A stretch of DNA of 64,000 nt from Hymenobacter tibetensis (GTDB taxonomy: Bacteria; Bacteroidota; Bacteroidia; Cytophagales; Hymenobacteraceae): assembly GCF_022827545.1 (NCBI RefSeq), contig NZ_CP094669.1, forward strand, positions 4,581,001 through 4,645,000. Direction: 5' to 3'. The first letter of the stretch is position 1. Each line of letters starts with the position of its first letter. The notes under the pieces were generated by a model. The model saw nothing but the letters and a program-made list of their open reading frames with translations, made no database searches and was not told the origin of the DNA. Of this stretch, positions 45,042-53,844 are shown piece by piece. The translations under genes and the position numbers were made by a program.

Positions 45042-46012
45042 GGAAATGGCTCCATCAGAATCCTCAACGAACTTGGACGCCTCTGCTGGCCTTGCTCTGG
45101 CTTTCCTTGCTGGTATTCGCTGCCGTGGTAGCAGGCTTGCTTCCACAGCAACTCTTGTCTCCTGATTTGCTTAACAGCAATGCACCGCCTTCTACTCCTA
45201 GCCATTGGCTAGGCACTGATCCGCAAGGGCAAGATGTCATGGCCGCGCTGTTGTATGGTGCTCGTACTGCCCTGCTAGTCAGTATACCATCTGTTGGCAT
45301 TGCCGCTGCTCTAGGCACTGGCTTTGGCTTAGCCGCTGGTTATTTTGGTGATACACGTTTGCGTTATCCGTTGGCTTATTGTGCGACGGTGGGATGTGCT
45401 TTCCTCTGTTTTGCCCTGTTCAAAATCTCATTCAGTTGGCTACTGTTGTTGCTGTTATCAGCGCTAAGCGTAGGCAAAGTACTAACACGATTCCAGTTTT
45501 GGTCGCATAGGATAGCACTTCCCCTCGACCAACTTATACAGGTATGCACCAGCCTGCTTTCGTCTGTTCCGAGGTTGTTACTTATCATCACAATAGCAGC
45601 AGCTATTGAACCTACGCTTCTTGGCTTGGTATTGCTGTTGGGATTCACTTCCTGGACCCAAACAGCCCGGCTGGTACGCGCAGAAGCAAGACGTGTGCGT
45701 CAGTTGCCTTATCTGGAAGCTGCGCATGCGGCCGGCTTACCACCTTTGCGGATCGTATGGCATCACATGTTGCCCAACGTTATGCGGCCTGTTATTACCA
45801 CAATACCTTTAAGTATTGCCGCATTTATTACACTAGAAACTACCCTGTCTTTTCTAGGAATAGGCTTGCCTCCTGAAGTTGTAAGCTGGGGAAAATTACT
45901 TGCACTCAGCCGTTTGGCTCCATCTTCGTGGTGGTTGTTGCTGTTCCCGGCGCTTTGTCTGTTGGCTACCACACTGGCTCTACGTTCCGTACTGGCTTTC
46001 AAAAAAAGGTAG
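45038..46012 (+). CDS. ABC transporter permease, DppC/OppC-type
   Basis: A 324-aa permease partner, with an N-terminal helix (about 18-38), a periplasmic loop ending in LGTDPQGQDVMAALLYGARTALLVS (about 60-85) that is characteristic of OppC-type proteins, further helices, and the EAA loop EARRVRQLPYLEAAHAAGLPPLRI (about 215-238). ATG overlaps the stop of the upstream permease (ATGA), so translation is coupled. Both permeases need ABC ATPases encoded elsewhere. Confidence 0.9.
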   Translation: MRKWLHQNPQRTWTPLLALLWLSLLVFAAVVAGLLPQQLLSPDLLNSNAPPSTPSHWLGTDPQGQDVMAALLYGARTALLVSIPSVGIAAALGTGFGLAAGYFGDTRLRYPLAYCATVGCAFLCFALFKISFSWLLLLLLSALSVGKVLTRFQFWSHRIALPLDQLIQVCTSLLSSVPRLLLIITIAAAIEPTLLGLVLLLGFTSWTQTARLVRAEARRVRQLPYLEAAHAAGLPPLRIVWHHMLPNVMRPVITTIPLSIAAFITLETTLSFLGIGLPPEVVSWGKLLALSRLAPSSWWLLLFPALCLLATTLALRSVLAFKKR

Positions 46013-46222
46013 TCTGCATCTCCTATTGATGTCACAAAATGTGTGCATTCCACCCTGTTTATATGACAGGTTGGGACTTCTATAGGTAGCTTAAATGGCT
46101 TGAAAACTGGTTGAAACAGCGTGTAGCAACTATCAACCTCTACGATATGTACTAGTACTGAACACAAAATCGCTAGTCACAATTAACACCGTTTCTTCCT
46201 TTACTTACCTTGAGCCTAGCCC

Positions 46223-46230
46223 TAGTTTTG
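46223..46230 (+). promoter_or_regulatory. Candidate -7 element for the 72-aa gene
   Basis: TAgtTTTG, perfect -7 consensus 62 nt before the ATG; -33 not obvious. Confidence 0.3.
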
Positions 46231-46292
46231 TAATGTACTAAAGGATAAAGCACACAAACTTCTTCTCTTCTCGCTGTTCGCCTCGGCTAATA

Positions 46293-46511
46293 ATGGCGTC
46301 ACTACTTCTCAAGCGTCGGCAGGGACACGCTTTGCGTTACTTGCTTCTGGAAATGGCAACTAAACAAAACGTTGCAACAACTAGGTCTGGTTTCCAGACA
46401 ATTGACGGAGAAATAGTGCCCTTTATCGCTGGTGAACTAGCACTCCGCTCAGGAGCGGCAGTGATGATTGGAGGTCTCTTGGTAGGAACTGTTTTATTGG
46501 AATCCACATAA
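46293..46511 (+). CDS. Small hydrophobic protein, function unknown
   Basis: A 72-aa product with a basic N-terminus (LLLKRRQGH) and a C-terminal Gly/Ala-rich hydrophobic segment LALRSGAAVMIGGLLVGTVLL (about 48-69) that could span a membrane. The small size, a -7-like element upstream and a terminator 74 nt downstream support a real gene, but I see no homologue. It might be a membrane peptide or a toxin-like peptide; no such role is shown. Confidence 0.4.
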   Translation: MASLLLKRRQGHALRYLLLEMATKQNVATTRSGFQTIDGEIVPFIAGELALRSGAAVMIGGLLVGTVLLEST

Positions 46512-46584
46512 AGGTGTTAATTATTACGGCTTTCTCTGCTAAGGGAGCAAGAAAGTCAGTGAACAATGTTGCAATAGGTGTGTG

Positions 46585-46616
46585 AAAACCCCGCTGGTTC
46601 TGCCTGCGGGGTTTTT
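46585..46616 (+). terminator. Rho-independent terminator after the 72-aa gene
   Basis: Perfect 10-bp stem aaaaccccgc/gcggggtttt followed by T. Confidence 0.8.
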
Positions 46617-46722
46617 GCGTTTGCCAGCCCCTGCATTTTATCCTGTGCATTATCATTACCCACACCCTCAGACATCTTTGAACTGCCTCCGTCTTCTGCA
46701 GCAGGAACTACCGCTTATATGG

Positions 46723-47628
46723 TCATGATTCCTGCGTCTGTTGGGCTAGTAGGGCAATGCCACTCTGGAAGTCATGAGGCTGATAGCCTAGCTCCGTTTG
46801 TGCTTTGCTGATGATGAAGCCTGTGCGCGGGGGGCGTTTAGCTGGCTGAGAAAACGTACTACTGTCCACTCTAGTAATAAGCGACGAGTCGAGCTTGAAA
46901 TAAGTAGCTACCTGCAACGCCATTTGGTAAGGGGTCAGCAACTCGCTGCTGCTGATATGATAGACACCCGTGGCGTTATGCCTAGCGGCAAGCCAGCAAC
47001 CCTTCGCCAGATCTTCAGCCAATGTGGGTGTGCGAAACTGATCGTCAACTACTTTGATCTGTTTGCCAGCACGAAGAGAATCGCGGACCCACAGTACGAT
47101 GTTGGTACGGCCGTAGTCGTGCGCGGTGCCATAGACGAGCACAGTGCGTATAATCACCCACGGGCCGAGGCTGGACTGCACAACTTGCTCGGCAGCAAGT
47201 TTGCTTTGGCCGTAGAAATTAATGGGTGCCGGCACCGCGTCTTCGGCAAGAGGGCCTTTTTCACCGCTAAAAATAAAATCGGTGCTAACGTGAGTCAGAT
47301 GTACGTTATGAGCGGCGCAAGCTGCTGCTAGGTGCTCTACAGCCGTTACGTTTTGCAGCCAACAAGCCTCTTGGTTTAATTCGCACTCGTCGACGTTGGT
47401 CATTGCCGCCGTGTGAATGAGGTGGGTAGGCTGCTCCTGCCCTATCACGGCCGCCACTTGCACCTGATTGGTTACATCAAGTGCAACGAAACGCACCTCT
47501 GGGTAAAGGCCAGCAAGCTTGTTGGAGCCACGCGAAGTAGCCATTAGTTCCACGTCAGGCTGTTGTCGAAGCAGTGACACAAGCTTTTGGCCAAGCAAGC
47601 CATTTGAACCAGTGATTAATACTCGCAT
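46723..47628 (-). CDS. dTDP-4-dehydrorhamnose reductase-like SDR (RmlD family)
   Basis: A 301-aa extended short-chain dehydrogenase with NAD(P)-binding TGSNGLLGQKL (residues 6-16), THVSTDFIFSG (about 111-121) and the active-site YGQSK (about 139-143). RmlD makes dTDP-L-rhamnose for surface polysaccharides. No other rml genes are next to it, so the annotation rests on the family; a different nucleotide-sugar reductase is possible. ATG at 47626-47628. Alone on its strand with the cyclophilin gene 81 bp upstream. Confidence 0.82.
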   Translation of the reverse strand: MRVLITGSNGLLGQKLVSLLRQQPDVELMATSRGSNKLAGLYPEVRFVALDVTNQVQVAAVIGQEQPTHLIHTAAMTNVDECELNQEACWLQNVTAVEHLAAACAAHNVHLTHVSTDFIFSGEKGPLAEDAVPAPINFYGQSKLAAEQVVQSSLGPWVIIRTVLVYGTAHDYGRTNIVLWVRDSLRAGKQIKVVDDQFRTPTLAEDLAKGCWLAARHNATGVYHISSSELLTPYQMALQVATYFKLDSSLITRVDSSTFSQPAKRPPRTGFIISKAQTELGYQPHDFQSGIALLAQQTQES

Positions 47629-47709
47629 GCAATAACAGTCACGTAGTGAGTTTACTTCAAGGCAGACAACTGCCTCCTTATCCTGTTAGCTGGCTGCTTC
47701 GGTACCGCA

Positions 47710-48354
47710 CTAGTATTGGTACCCGTACAGTTCGGTGATTTTCTTCTTCTTGACCTTCTCTGCTTTCACTGTCATTTTGATGTCAGTAAGCGGACGGTCA
47801 CGGTCGTTTTTGGGTTGAGCAGCTATTTTATCGAGCACATCGAGGCCACTGATTACTTGACCGTACACAGTGTACTGACCATTGAGGTGCGGTGTACCCT
47901 GATGGTTTTGAACGAGGTAGAACTGCGAAGAGCTACTAGCTCGTTCCGGATTCACAAAATCGCCCTGACGAGCGGCAGCAACGGCGCCAAATTTATGCTT
48001 GAACTCCGGCCGAATTTCGGCTGGAATGGTGGGAGCATCAGGCTGTCCCATCCCGTCATTGTCTGGGTCAGCGTCTTTGGAATTGATGTCGCCTCCCTGA
48101 ACCATGAAGTTAGGAATCACGCGGTGGAAGGTAGTGCCATTGTAGAAGCCGCTATCCACTAACTTAAGGAAGTTGGCCTTATGCTTTGGCGTGGCATCAA
48201 AGAGCACGAGTTTGATTTCACCAAGCGAGGTACTAATAGTCACCAACTGATCTTTCTTGCTGCGCTTTGGGCCTTTGGCAGCATGCAGCACGGGCCCCAT
48301 TAAGAGTAACAGCACCGTGCACAGCAATGCTGAAAAACGAAAATTCACTTTCAT
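47710..48354 (-). CDS. Exported peptidyl-prolyl cis-trans isomerase (cyclophilin)
   Basis: A 214-aa cyclophilin with a signal peptide (1-26, PVLHAAKG), so it folds exported proteins in the periplasm. The cyclophilin core (about 34-200) shows SLGEIKLVLFDATPKHKANFLKLV, GTTFHRVIPNFMVQGGDINSKD, SSSQFYLVQ and QVISGLDVLDKI; the catalytic Arg in FHRV and the Gln in MVQGGD are present. ATG at 48352-48354. Confidence 0.93.
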   Translation of the reverse strand: MKVNFRFSALLCTVLLLLMGPVLHAAKGPKRSKKDQLVTISTSLGEIKLVLFDATPKHKANFLKLVDSGFYNGTTFHRVIPNFMVQGGDINSKDADPDNDGMGQPDAPTIPAEIRPEFKHKFGAVAAARQGDFVNPERASSSSQFYLVQNHQGTPHLNGQYTVYGQVISGLDVLDKIAAQPKNDRDRPLTDIKMTVKAEKVKKKKITELYGYQY

Positions 48355-48388
48355 AAGATAATAGACACGAAAAAGTTACGCGGCGAAA

Positions 48389-48952
48389 TTAAGCTGTTTC
48401 GGCGGCTAGTGCCCTATCGTCTGATTGGAGCAGCCCGTACAGGATGGTGTCATGGAGTGCTCCGTCACCTCCCCGAAACGCATGACGCATCAATCCTTCA
48501 CGCCGAAAGCCTAAGCGTTCTGCCAGCATTCCACTACGAAGATTGCCAGGACGGGCATTGCAGTACACACGCTCTAGGTCAAGACGCTCGAAAGCCCATG
48601 CCAAGCTCGCGCGCGCCGCTTCTAGCATTAGTCCTTGGCCTTCAGCAGTGGCTGCCAACAGATACGCTAATTCGGCCTTCGGCACGCTCCAATCTATGTT
48701 CTTGAAGCTCACAAACCCAATGCATTGGTTGTTGGCTTTTTGCCAAACCCCTAATTGATAGCCTGCGCGAGTATGCCACTCCCTAATTTTCTCCTCAATA
48801 AAATTCGCAGCGGTAGCTGCGTCTTGTACGGCTGCTAGCGTTTTAGGAAAATCAAGAGTCAGGCGAGAACGGTCAGTATCTAGCAAAGCAAGTAGAGAAT
48901 GTCGGTCGTGGGCCTGCCAAGGCCGCAAAAGCAAACGTTCCGTTTCAATCAT
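48389..48952 (-). CDS. GNAT-family N-acetyltransferase (RimJ/RimL-like)
   Basis: A 187-aa GNAT protein. The N-terminal IETERLLLRPW motif (residues 2-12), FVSFKNID and the acetyl-CoA loop EGQGLMLEAARASLAWAFERL (about 105-125), with RVYCNARPGNLRSGMLAERLGFRREG at the end, are of the RimJ/RimL/YdaF type. It acetylates an amine, often of a ribosomal protein or small molecule; substrate unknown. The ATG at 48950-48952 is used; the 42 nt before it add no conserved sequence. Confidence 0.9.
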   Translation of the reverse strand: MIETERLLLRPWQAHDRHSLLALLDTDRSRLTLDFPKTLAAVQDAATAANFIEEKIREWHTRAGYQLGVWQKANNQCIGFVSFKNIDWSVPKAELAYLLAATAEGQGLMLEAARASLAWAFERLDLERVYCNARPGNLRSGMLAERLGFRREGLMRHAFRGGDGALHDTILYGLLQSDDRALAAETA

Positions 48953-49079
48953 ACAGGCCAATTGTGCGGGGCACTTGCATCCCCGCTCGCTCACAGTTGT
49001 ATCAGAAATTTATCTACCTCTACTCCCTGCCGTGCCGTTTTTCACACACCTGCCAATTGTTGACCAACTAACGAAAGGG

Positions 49080-50075
49080 CTAGACGGGTGTGCGTGCTTC
49101 GCGGATGCTTTCCAGGATTTGCTGCCCTCCACTAGCCAGAATCTTTTCAGCTACTTGAACGCCAAGCGCATCAGCCGCCGTAGTAACAGCCGACTGTATT
49201 TCCTCTAAAAGCTGCTCGCCATCGAGGCTGATAAGGCCACCGTGCAGTTGAACAGTACCAGCAGTGGTGAGAGTGGCTAGCGCAAAGGAAGGGATGCTGC
49301 ACCCACCTTCCATGGTGCGCAAGAAAGCCCGCTCTGCCGCCAAACAAATATGGGTGGGCCCATGGTCGAGAATGCGCTGGAGTTCCGCCTTCAGGTCTGA
49401 TTCCAAACTGCGGGCACATTCAATGGCCACGCTGCCTTGGCCAGTGGCTGGCACAAACTGCGTTTCGGGGAGGGTATGCCGAATAAGGGCGTCGTATTCC
49501 ATGCGGTGCACACCGGCGTAGGCTAGTACCAGGGCGTCATACTGGCCCTCTTCCAACTTGCGCAGACGGGTTTGTAGGTTGCCGCGGGCTTCGGCCGTGG
49601 TAGAGTTCGGTAGGAAGCGCTTTAGCATAGCCTTGCGGCGGGTGCTGCTGGTGCCCAATACCAAACCTGGCTTGTGCAGATCAAGGTCGGTTTGAAAACT
49701 CACAACTACATCGTTCACTTGCTCGCGCTCCATAAACGCCAACAGTTCTAGATCAGCAGGAATACTGCTTTGCACATCCTTGGCGCTATGCACTGCAATA
49801 TCTATGTGGCCGGTACGCAAGCCTACTTCCAATTCCTCAGTGAATACGCCTTTCGCTCCTATCTTATCGAGCGAACGGTCGAGCACCACGTCACCGGTAG
49901 TGGTGATGATGACAATTTCAGTCATGATGCCAGCTTGCTCTAGGCAAGAGGCTACGTGGTTAGCTTGCCATAGCGCCAAGCGGCTACCTCGGGTGCCAAT
50001 ACGAACGGGCTTTTTCACGAGTACGAATCCAGAGTTTAAATAAGAGCCGCCCACTACACTTGTAGCGTCAGCCAT
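49080..50075 (-). CDS. hemC: Hydroxymethylbilane synthase (porphobilinogen deaminase)
   Basis: A 331-aa HemC, which condenses four porphobilinogens into hydroxymethylbilane in haem and corrin synthesis. Motifs: IGTRGSRLALWQA (about 26-38), IGAKGVFTEELE (about 72-83), HSAKDVQ (about 96-102), LGTSSTRRKAML (about 140-151) and EGGCSIPSFA with the dipyrromethane-carrying Cys259. Residues 1-22 are an extension not needed for the fold; GTG at 50016 or 50010 (V in VLVKK) are alternatives to the ATG at 50073-50075. Confidence 0.95.
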   Translation of the reverse strand: MADATSVVGGSYLNSGFVLVKKPVRIGTRGSRLALWQANHVASCLEQAGIMTEIVIITTTGDVVLDRSLDKIGAKGVFTEELEVGLRTGHIDIAVHSAKDVQSSIPADLELLAFMEREQVNDVVVSFQTDLDLHKPGLVLGTSSTRRKAMLKRFLPNSTTAEARGNLQTRLRKLEEGQYDALVLAYAGVHRMEYDALIRHTLPETQFVPATGQGSVAIECARSLESDLKAELQRILDHGPTHICLAAERAFLRTMEGGCSIPSFALATLTTAGTVQLHGGLISLDGEQLLEEIQSAVTTAADALGVQVAEKILASGGQQILESIREARTPV

Positions 50076-50266
50076 ACGACTTGCCAATAGAGTTGAACAG
50101 CAAAACAGAAAATAAATTCTGCCCTAGGCAGGATTTGGCGAAACTGATTCAAACCCCGACTTTGTGACGAGCAAAGATAGAACTGTGCGTATTCAGACGC
50201 TGGCTATAGCAGGCTTAGCACTAGCTATAGCTTTTTAGCAATCTATATTTTCTACGTTTACAGGCT

Positions 50267-51406
50267 CTAGGCCGCGTTTTTTAGCAGTTCAGCCACCCGC
50301 AACGATACATCCACGAATACCATGCGAGGGTTAGCATTGCGTTCGATATGGTAGTGTGCTTCGTTTAATTCGCGGGCAAGCGGGTCGGCGTTCCGGGGCG
50401 TAACAAAGCGGCTGAAGCCGTTGATGAACTGCTGTTCGGCCGCCGGCAAGTGAGGCACCAGTAGTGGGTCGAGGCCGTAGAGCAGCACCTTGCGCAAAAG
50501 CCCTAAAGCAAATTGCACGAACTCCTTCTGGTTTTCTCGGCCTAGCTTCTGAAATTCGTCGCTGATGGCTAGCATCTCACCTACATTGTTGCTGTAGCAC
50601 AAGCGCATCCATTTCACAAACAGCGTGAAGTAGTCGTGGTCGGCGGTGGCGGCTTGCTGAGCAGCTAGAGCAACTCCAGGGTTACCCTCCGCTAGTTGAG
50701 CCAACTGCCTGGCTTTCACCTCCGGAATATCGTGCGCAGTGTGTAGCCAAGTGGTTAGCTCGTTTTCTGGTAATGGGCGCACCACTACCGGCTGCACACG
50801 GCTAATGATGGTAGGCAGTAACTGCTCGGGAGCATAACTCACCAATAAAAACACGGTAGCTGGCGGCGGCTCCTCCAGCAATTTTAGCACTGCATTAGCG
50901 GCGGCCGGATGCATCAGTTCTGGCAACCAGACAATCACAATTTTGAATTGGGCCTCGAAAGCTTTCAACGAAACTAGCTTCAGTAATTGCAAGCTTTCTT
51001 CTTTGGAAATACTTCCTTGCTTGTTTTCAGCACCAATGTGCTGCATCCAATCATTAAGGCCTTGGTATGGATTGTCGAGCACAAAACTGCGCCACTCCGC
51101 CATGAACTTGTTGCTAGTTGCGTCCTTGGCCACTGTTTTGGTGGTCGTCACGGGCACAATGAAGTTTAGGTCGGGATGGATGAGCTTGTCGATTTTCTGA
51201 CAGCTCGGGCATTGCCCACACGAATCCTCGGCTGCGGGGCCCCGAGACTCACAGTTCAGGAAGGTGCCATACGCCAGCGTCAGGGCTAGCGCCGGCGACC
51301 CTTCAGCTCCCCGAAACAACTGCGCGTGCGCCACATGGTTGCGCCGCACCGATTGCACCAATACTTGTTTGACCTGCTGTTGACCAGGAATATCAGAAAA
51401 ACGCAT
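50267..51406 (-). CDS. holB: DNA polymerase III subunit delta'
   Basis: A 379-aa clamp-loader subunit. N-terminal AAA-like domain with HAQLFRGAEGSPALALTLAYG (about 27-47, the usual degenerate Walker A of delta'), zinc cysteines CESRGPAAEDSCGQCPSC (about 51-68), LKLLEEPPPATVFLLVS (about 177-193) and ISRVQPVVVRPL (about 206-217). It helps load the sliding clamp at the replication fork. The ATG at 51404-51406 starts the conserved RFSDIPGQ segment; 33 nt of open frame lie before it. Close to the GlmU-like gene upstream (51 bp). Confidence 0.92.
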   Translation of the reverse strand: MRFSDIPGQQQVKQVLVQSVRRNHVAHAQLFRGAEGSPALALTLAYGTFLNCESRGPAAEDSCGQCPSCQKIDKLIHPDLNFIVPVTTTKTVAKDATSNKFMAEWRSFVLDNPYQGLNDWMQHIGAENKQGSISKEESLQLLKLVSLKAFEAQFKIVIVWLPELMHPAAANAVLKLLEEPPPATVFLLVSYAPEQLLPTIISRVQPVVVRPLPENELTTWLHTAHDIPEVKARQLAQLAEGNPGVALAAQQAATADHDYFTLFVKWMRLCYSNNVGEMLAISDEFQKLGRENQKEFVQFALGLLRKVLLYGLDPLLVPHLPAAEQQFINGFSRFVTPRNADPLARELNEAHYHIERNANPRMVFVDVSLRVAELLKNAA

Positions 51407-51457
51407 AGCTATGAACGAGCAGTGAACAGGACGCCACAAAGAACAAGGGTAGCACTA

Positions 51458-52672
51458 TTACTCTTTATGTACTGATCTTTCCCAGACCCGGTCCTTGGCG
51501 GTATCCTCATATACCTGCTGCATGATGGCCTGCTCCACAGCATCATATTCCAGTTGGCGGCGAGCCATCACACGCTCTGCTACCTCTGTTACCTTGGGCA
51601 GCTTGAACGTCTCGAAACCGGCTGCTCCACCCCAGCTGAAGCTCGGGATGAATGTACGCGGGAAGCCTGCCCCAAAAATATTGGCCGCCACTCCTACTAC
51701 CGTGCCCGTGTTGAACATCGTGTTGATGCCGCACTTGCTGTGGTCACCCATCATGAGGCCACAAAACTGCTGTCCGGTGTTCACGAAGCGGCCTGCCATA
51801 TGGCTCCAAATTTTAACAGCGGCGTAGTTGTTTTTCAGGTTGGACGTGTTGGTGTCAGCCCCAAGGTTGCACCACTCGCCAATTACCGAGTTGCCTACAT
51901 AGCCATCGTGGCCTTTGTTGCTATACCCGAAAAATATGCTGTTCGTCACCTCTCCTCCTACTTTGCAAAACGGCCCTACCGTATTATCACCGCGCATTTT
52001 GGCGCCGGGGTTGATGTGAGAACCTTCGCCTAACGCCAGCGGACCACTGATGATAGCGCCTTCGTGTATCTGCGAATCTTTACCGAGGTAAATGGGCCCC
52101 CTTTCCGCATTCAGAATAGCCGCTCGAATTTTGACACCAGGCTCAATAAAGATGTTTTCTGGCGCATACACGATGGTATGCGCATCCCCTACGGGCGCCG
52201 ATTGGCGGCCTTTGGTTAGTAGGTCAAAGTCGCGGCGGATTTCCGCTCCGTTATACAAAAACAAGTGCCACACTTCCCGAATGGTGGTAACAGGCTCTAC
52301 TACTTCGTGCGTTTTCTGGAAACCGTCTTGGATCAGCTCCGCTACCAACGAAGCATCGGCCAGATGAGCCGCCACGAGCATCTCCTTGTAATACAACGCT
52401 TCTCCCGCTTGAAGTTTTTGTACTTGCTTGGTAAGTACCTCGTCGGGGCATATGGCTCCGTTGATTACCAGGGCAGGGCCTGTGACGGAACCAGCGGGAT
52501 ACTTCGCTTGCAGGTAGCGCTCTGTGAGGTAGGCAATAGGCAGTTGCAGACGGTGCTGCCATTTTTCAGCCAGCGTCAGGATGCCGCAGCGCAAGGCTGC
52601 CACGGGCCGCGTGAAAGTGAAAGGCAGCAAGTGCGGCCGAATGGCCGGGTCGTCGAAGAGCAGAACGCGCAT
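51458..52672 (-). CDS. GlmU-like nucleotidyltransferase/hexapeptide acetyltransferase
   Basis: A 404-aa protein with an unusual N-terminal domain (RVLLFDDPAIRPHLLPFTFTRPVAALRCGILTLAEKW, about 2-38) and a C-terminal left-handed beta-helix with hexapeptide repeats (about 200-350; IFIEPGVKIRAAILNAERGPIYLGKDSQIHEG, GEGSHINPGAKM, VIGEWCNLGADTNTSN). This is the alternative GlmU form I associate with Bacteroidota, proposed to make UDP-GlcNAc for peptidoglycan and LPS; the usual GlmU N-terminal signature is absent, so substrate remains inferred. ATG at 52670-52672. Neighbours are holB and rpmE. Confidence 0.85.
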   Translation of the reverse strand: MRVLLFDDPAIRPHLLPFTFTRPVAALRCGILTLAEKWQHRLQLPIAYLTERYLQAKYPAGSVTGPALVINGAICPDEVLTKQVQKLQAGEALYYKEMLVAAHLADASLVAELIQDGFQKTHEVVEPVTTIREVWHLFLYNGAEIRRDFDLLTKGRQSAPVGDAHTIVYAPENIFIEPGVKIRAAILNAERGPIYLGKDSQIHEGAIISGPLALGEGSHINPGAKMRGDNTVGPFCKVGGEVTNSIFFGYSNKGHDGYVGNSVIGEWCNLGADTNTSNLKNNYAAVKIWSHMAGRFVNTGQQFCGLMMGDHSKCGINTMFNTGTVVGVAANIFGAGFPRTFIPSFSWGGAAGFETFKLPKVTEVAERVMARRQLEYDAVEQAIMQQVYEDTAKDRVWERSVHKE

Positions 52673-52782
52673 GGAAAGGTTTCTGATTGCTGGTACTAAT
52701 AAGTTGGGCTCGGCTATATAATTGAGGCTCGGCTTATGGCTGAGGCGGTTTCTTTGGACGCCTCCGTTAGAGCGCAAATAAA

Positions 52783-52812
52783 AACTCCTGCCGGACAAAG
52801 CCGACAGGAGTT
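52783..52812 (-). terminator. Rho-independent terminator of rpmE
   Basis: A 12-bp stem with one mismatch, followed by a T-run on the minus strand, 45 nt past the rpmE stop codon. Confidence 0.75.
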
Positions 52813-52856
52813 ATACAATACTGCCTTTTCGGAGTCAGCAACCCCGAAATAAGCAG

Positions 52857-53102
52857 TTATTTTTTCTGGTAGCGGTTGCGGAATTTCTCTACGCGGCCAG
52901 CAGTGTCAAGAAGCACGTTCTTGCCGGTGTAGAAAGGGTGCGACTCGCTGCTCACTTCCACCTTGATGACGGGGTAGCTCTTACCGTCTTCCATCGTGAC
53001 GGTCTCGTTGGAGTTCATCGTCGAGCGAGTGATGAATTTAAATCCGCTCGACGTGTCCTGAAACACGACTTCGCGATACTCGGGGTGAATGTTCTTTTTC
53101 AT
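52857..53102 (-). CDS. rpmE2: Ribosomal protein L31, type B (bL31)
   Basis: An 81-aa bL31 of the zinc-free type B: it starts [14 protein letters not shown] and lacks the CxxC zinc motifs of type [33 protein letters not shown] (about 44-75) is the usual C-terminal half. The ATG at 53100-53102 is preferred over a longer upstream frame. It has a good promoter (53155-53184) and its own terminator. Confidence 0.95.
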   Translation of the reverse strand: MKKNIHPEYREVVFQDTSSGFKFITRSTMNSNETVTMEDGKSYPVIKVEVSSESHPFYTGKNVLLDTAGRVEKFRNRYQKK

Positions 53103-53154
53103 GGTCGAAATGCCGTTTGTACCTGGGTGCCTGCCGATTTTGCGGAAGGGACTG

Positions 53155-53184
53155 CAAAAGTACAAGTTACGCTCAACTTTCAAA
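53155..53184 (-). promoter_or_regulatory. Promoter of rpmE
   Basis: On the minus strand: TTTG at 53181-53184, an 18-nt spacer and TActTTTG at 53155-53162. Close to the Bacteroidota TTTG-N19-21-TAnnTTTG consensus, 53 nt before the start codon. Confidence 0.75.
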
Positions 53185-53304
53185 AGCACTACTTGTCTTT
53201 TCTGCGTTTATGCGGCTACCGAGCACGACCTATAATAAAATGTTTATTTTTGGCGTCGTTCTTAGGTTACTTTATCCTCTATTCTCTTCTCCTTATCCGC
53301 TGCC

Positions 53305-53724
53305 ATGCTCCATAAGGTTGGTTTTTCGTTGTTGTTGATGGTCTTGTTGAGCGCCTTGTTGGCTTTTGGTGCTACTGTGACGCTTTTTCAGGCTAGCTAC
53401 GACAACTCGAACGTGCGGGTGGTGTGGGAAGTAGCCAACGAAAGCGGAGTGCAGAACTATGACCTGTACCGTAAGGCCAACTCCGAGCCGACTTTCACCA
53501 AGCTAAGCACCCTGTCGCCTTCTGGGCAAGCACGCTACCAATACATGGATGCCGATGTGTACCGCGGTGCCGCAGCGGGTGCAGCCGGTACCTTGGGAGG
53601 TCCTTTCACGTATCGTCTCACCGTACGCACCACGGCTGGCGACCAAAGTTACACCAGTACCCTAGGCGACACTCCTAGCGCCGTTCAGCGCTCTTGGGGC
53701 AGCATCAAGTCGATGTTTCGGTAG
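53305..53724 (+). CDS. Small secreted fibronectin-type-III-like protein
   Basis: A 139-aa exported protein with a signal peptide (1-22, LLSALLAFGA) and a single beta-sandwich (about 24-125) of FN3 type: VRVVWEVANESGVQNYDLYRKANSEPTFTKL and FTYRLTVRTTAGDQSYTS. The remaining C-terminus is short and basic. Function unknown; such modules usually bind or space other surface proteins. Divergent from rpmE, with a hairpin terminator at 53761-53783. Confidence 0.7.
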   Translation: MLHKVGFSLLLMVLLSALLAFGATVTLFQASYDNSNVRVVWEVANESGVQNYDLYRKANSEPTFTKLSTLSPSGQARYQYMDADVYRGAAAGAAGTLGGPFTYRLTVRTTAGDQSYTSTLGDTPSAVQRSWGSIKSMFR

Positions 53725-53760
53725 CACCTACCGGCTTGCGCCTTGCGTTACTTGTTCTTT

Positions 53761-53783
53761 AACCGGCTTGTCCGGTTTTTTTT
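53761..53783 (+). terminator. Rho-independent terminator
   Basis: aaccgg/ccggtt stem with a 5-nt loop and an 8-base T-run, 36 nt after the FN3-like gene. Confidence 0.75.
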
Positions 53784-53844
53784 GTGTTGTCTTTACCAGG
53801 CAGCACCTTAAGAAGTACCTCATTCTAACGTACCACATCAGCCT

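Noticed and set aside
46293..46511. Class II bacteriocin with a double-glycine leader
   Set aside because: No GG cleavage site, and no peptidase-containing transporter or immunity gene nearby.
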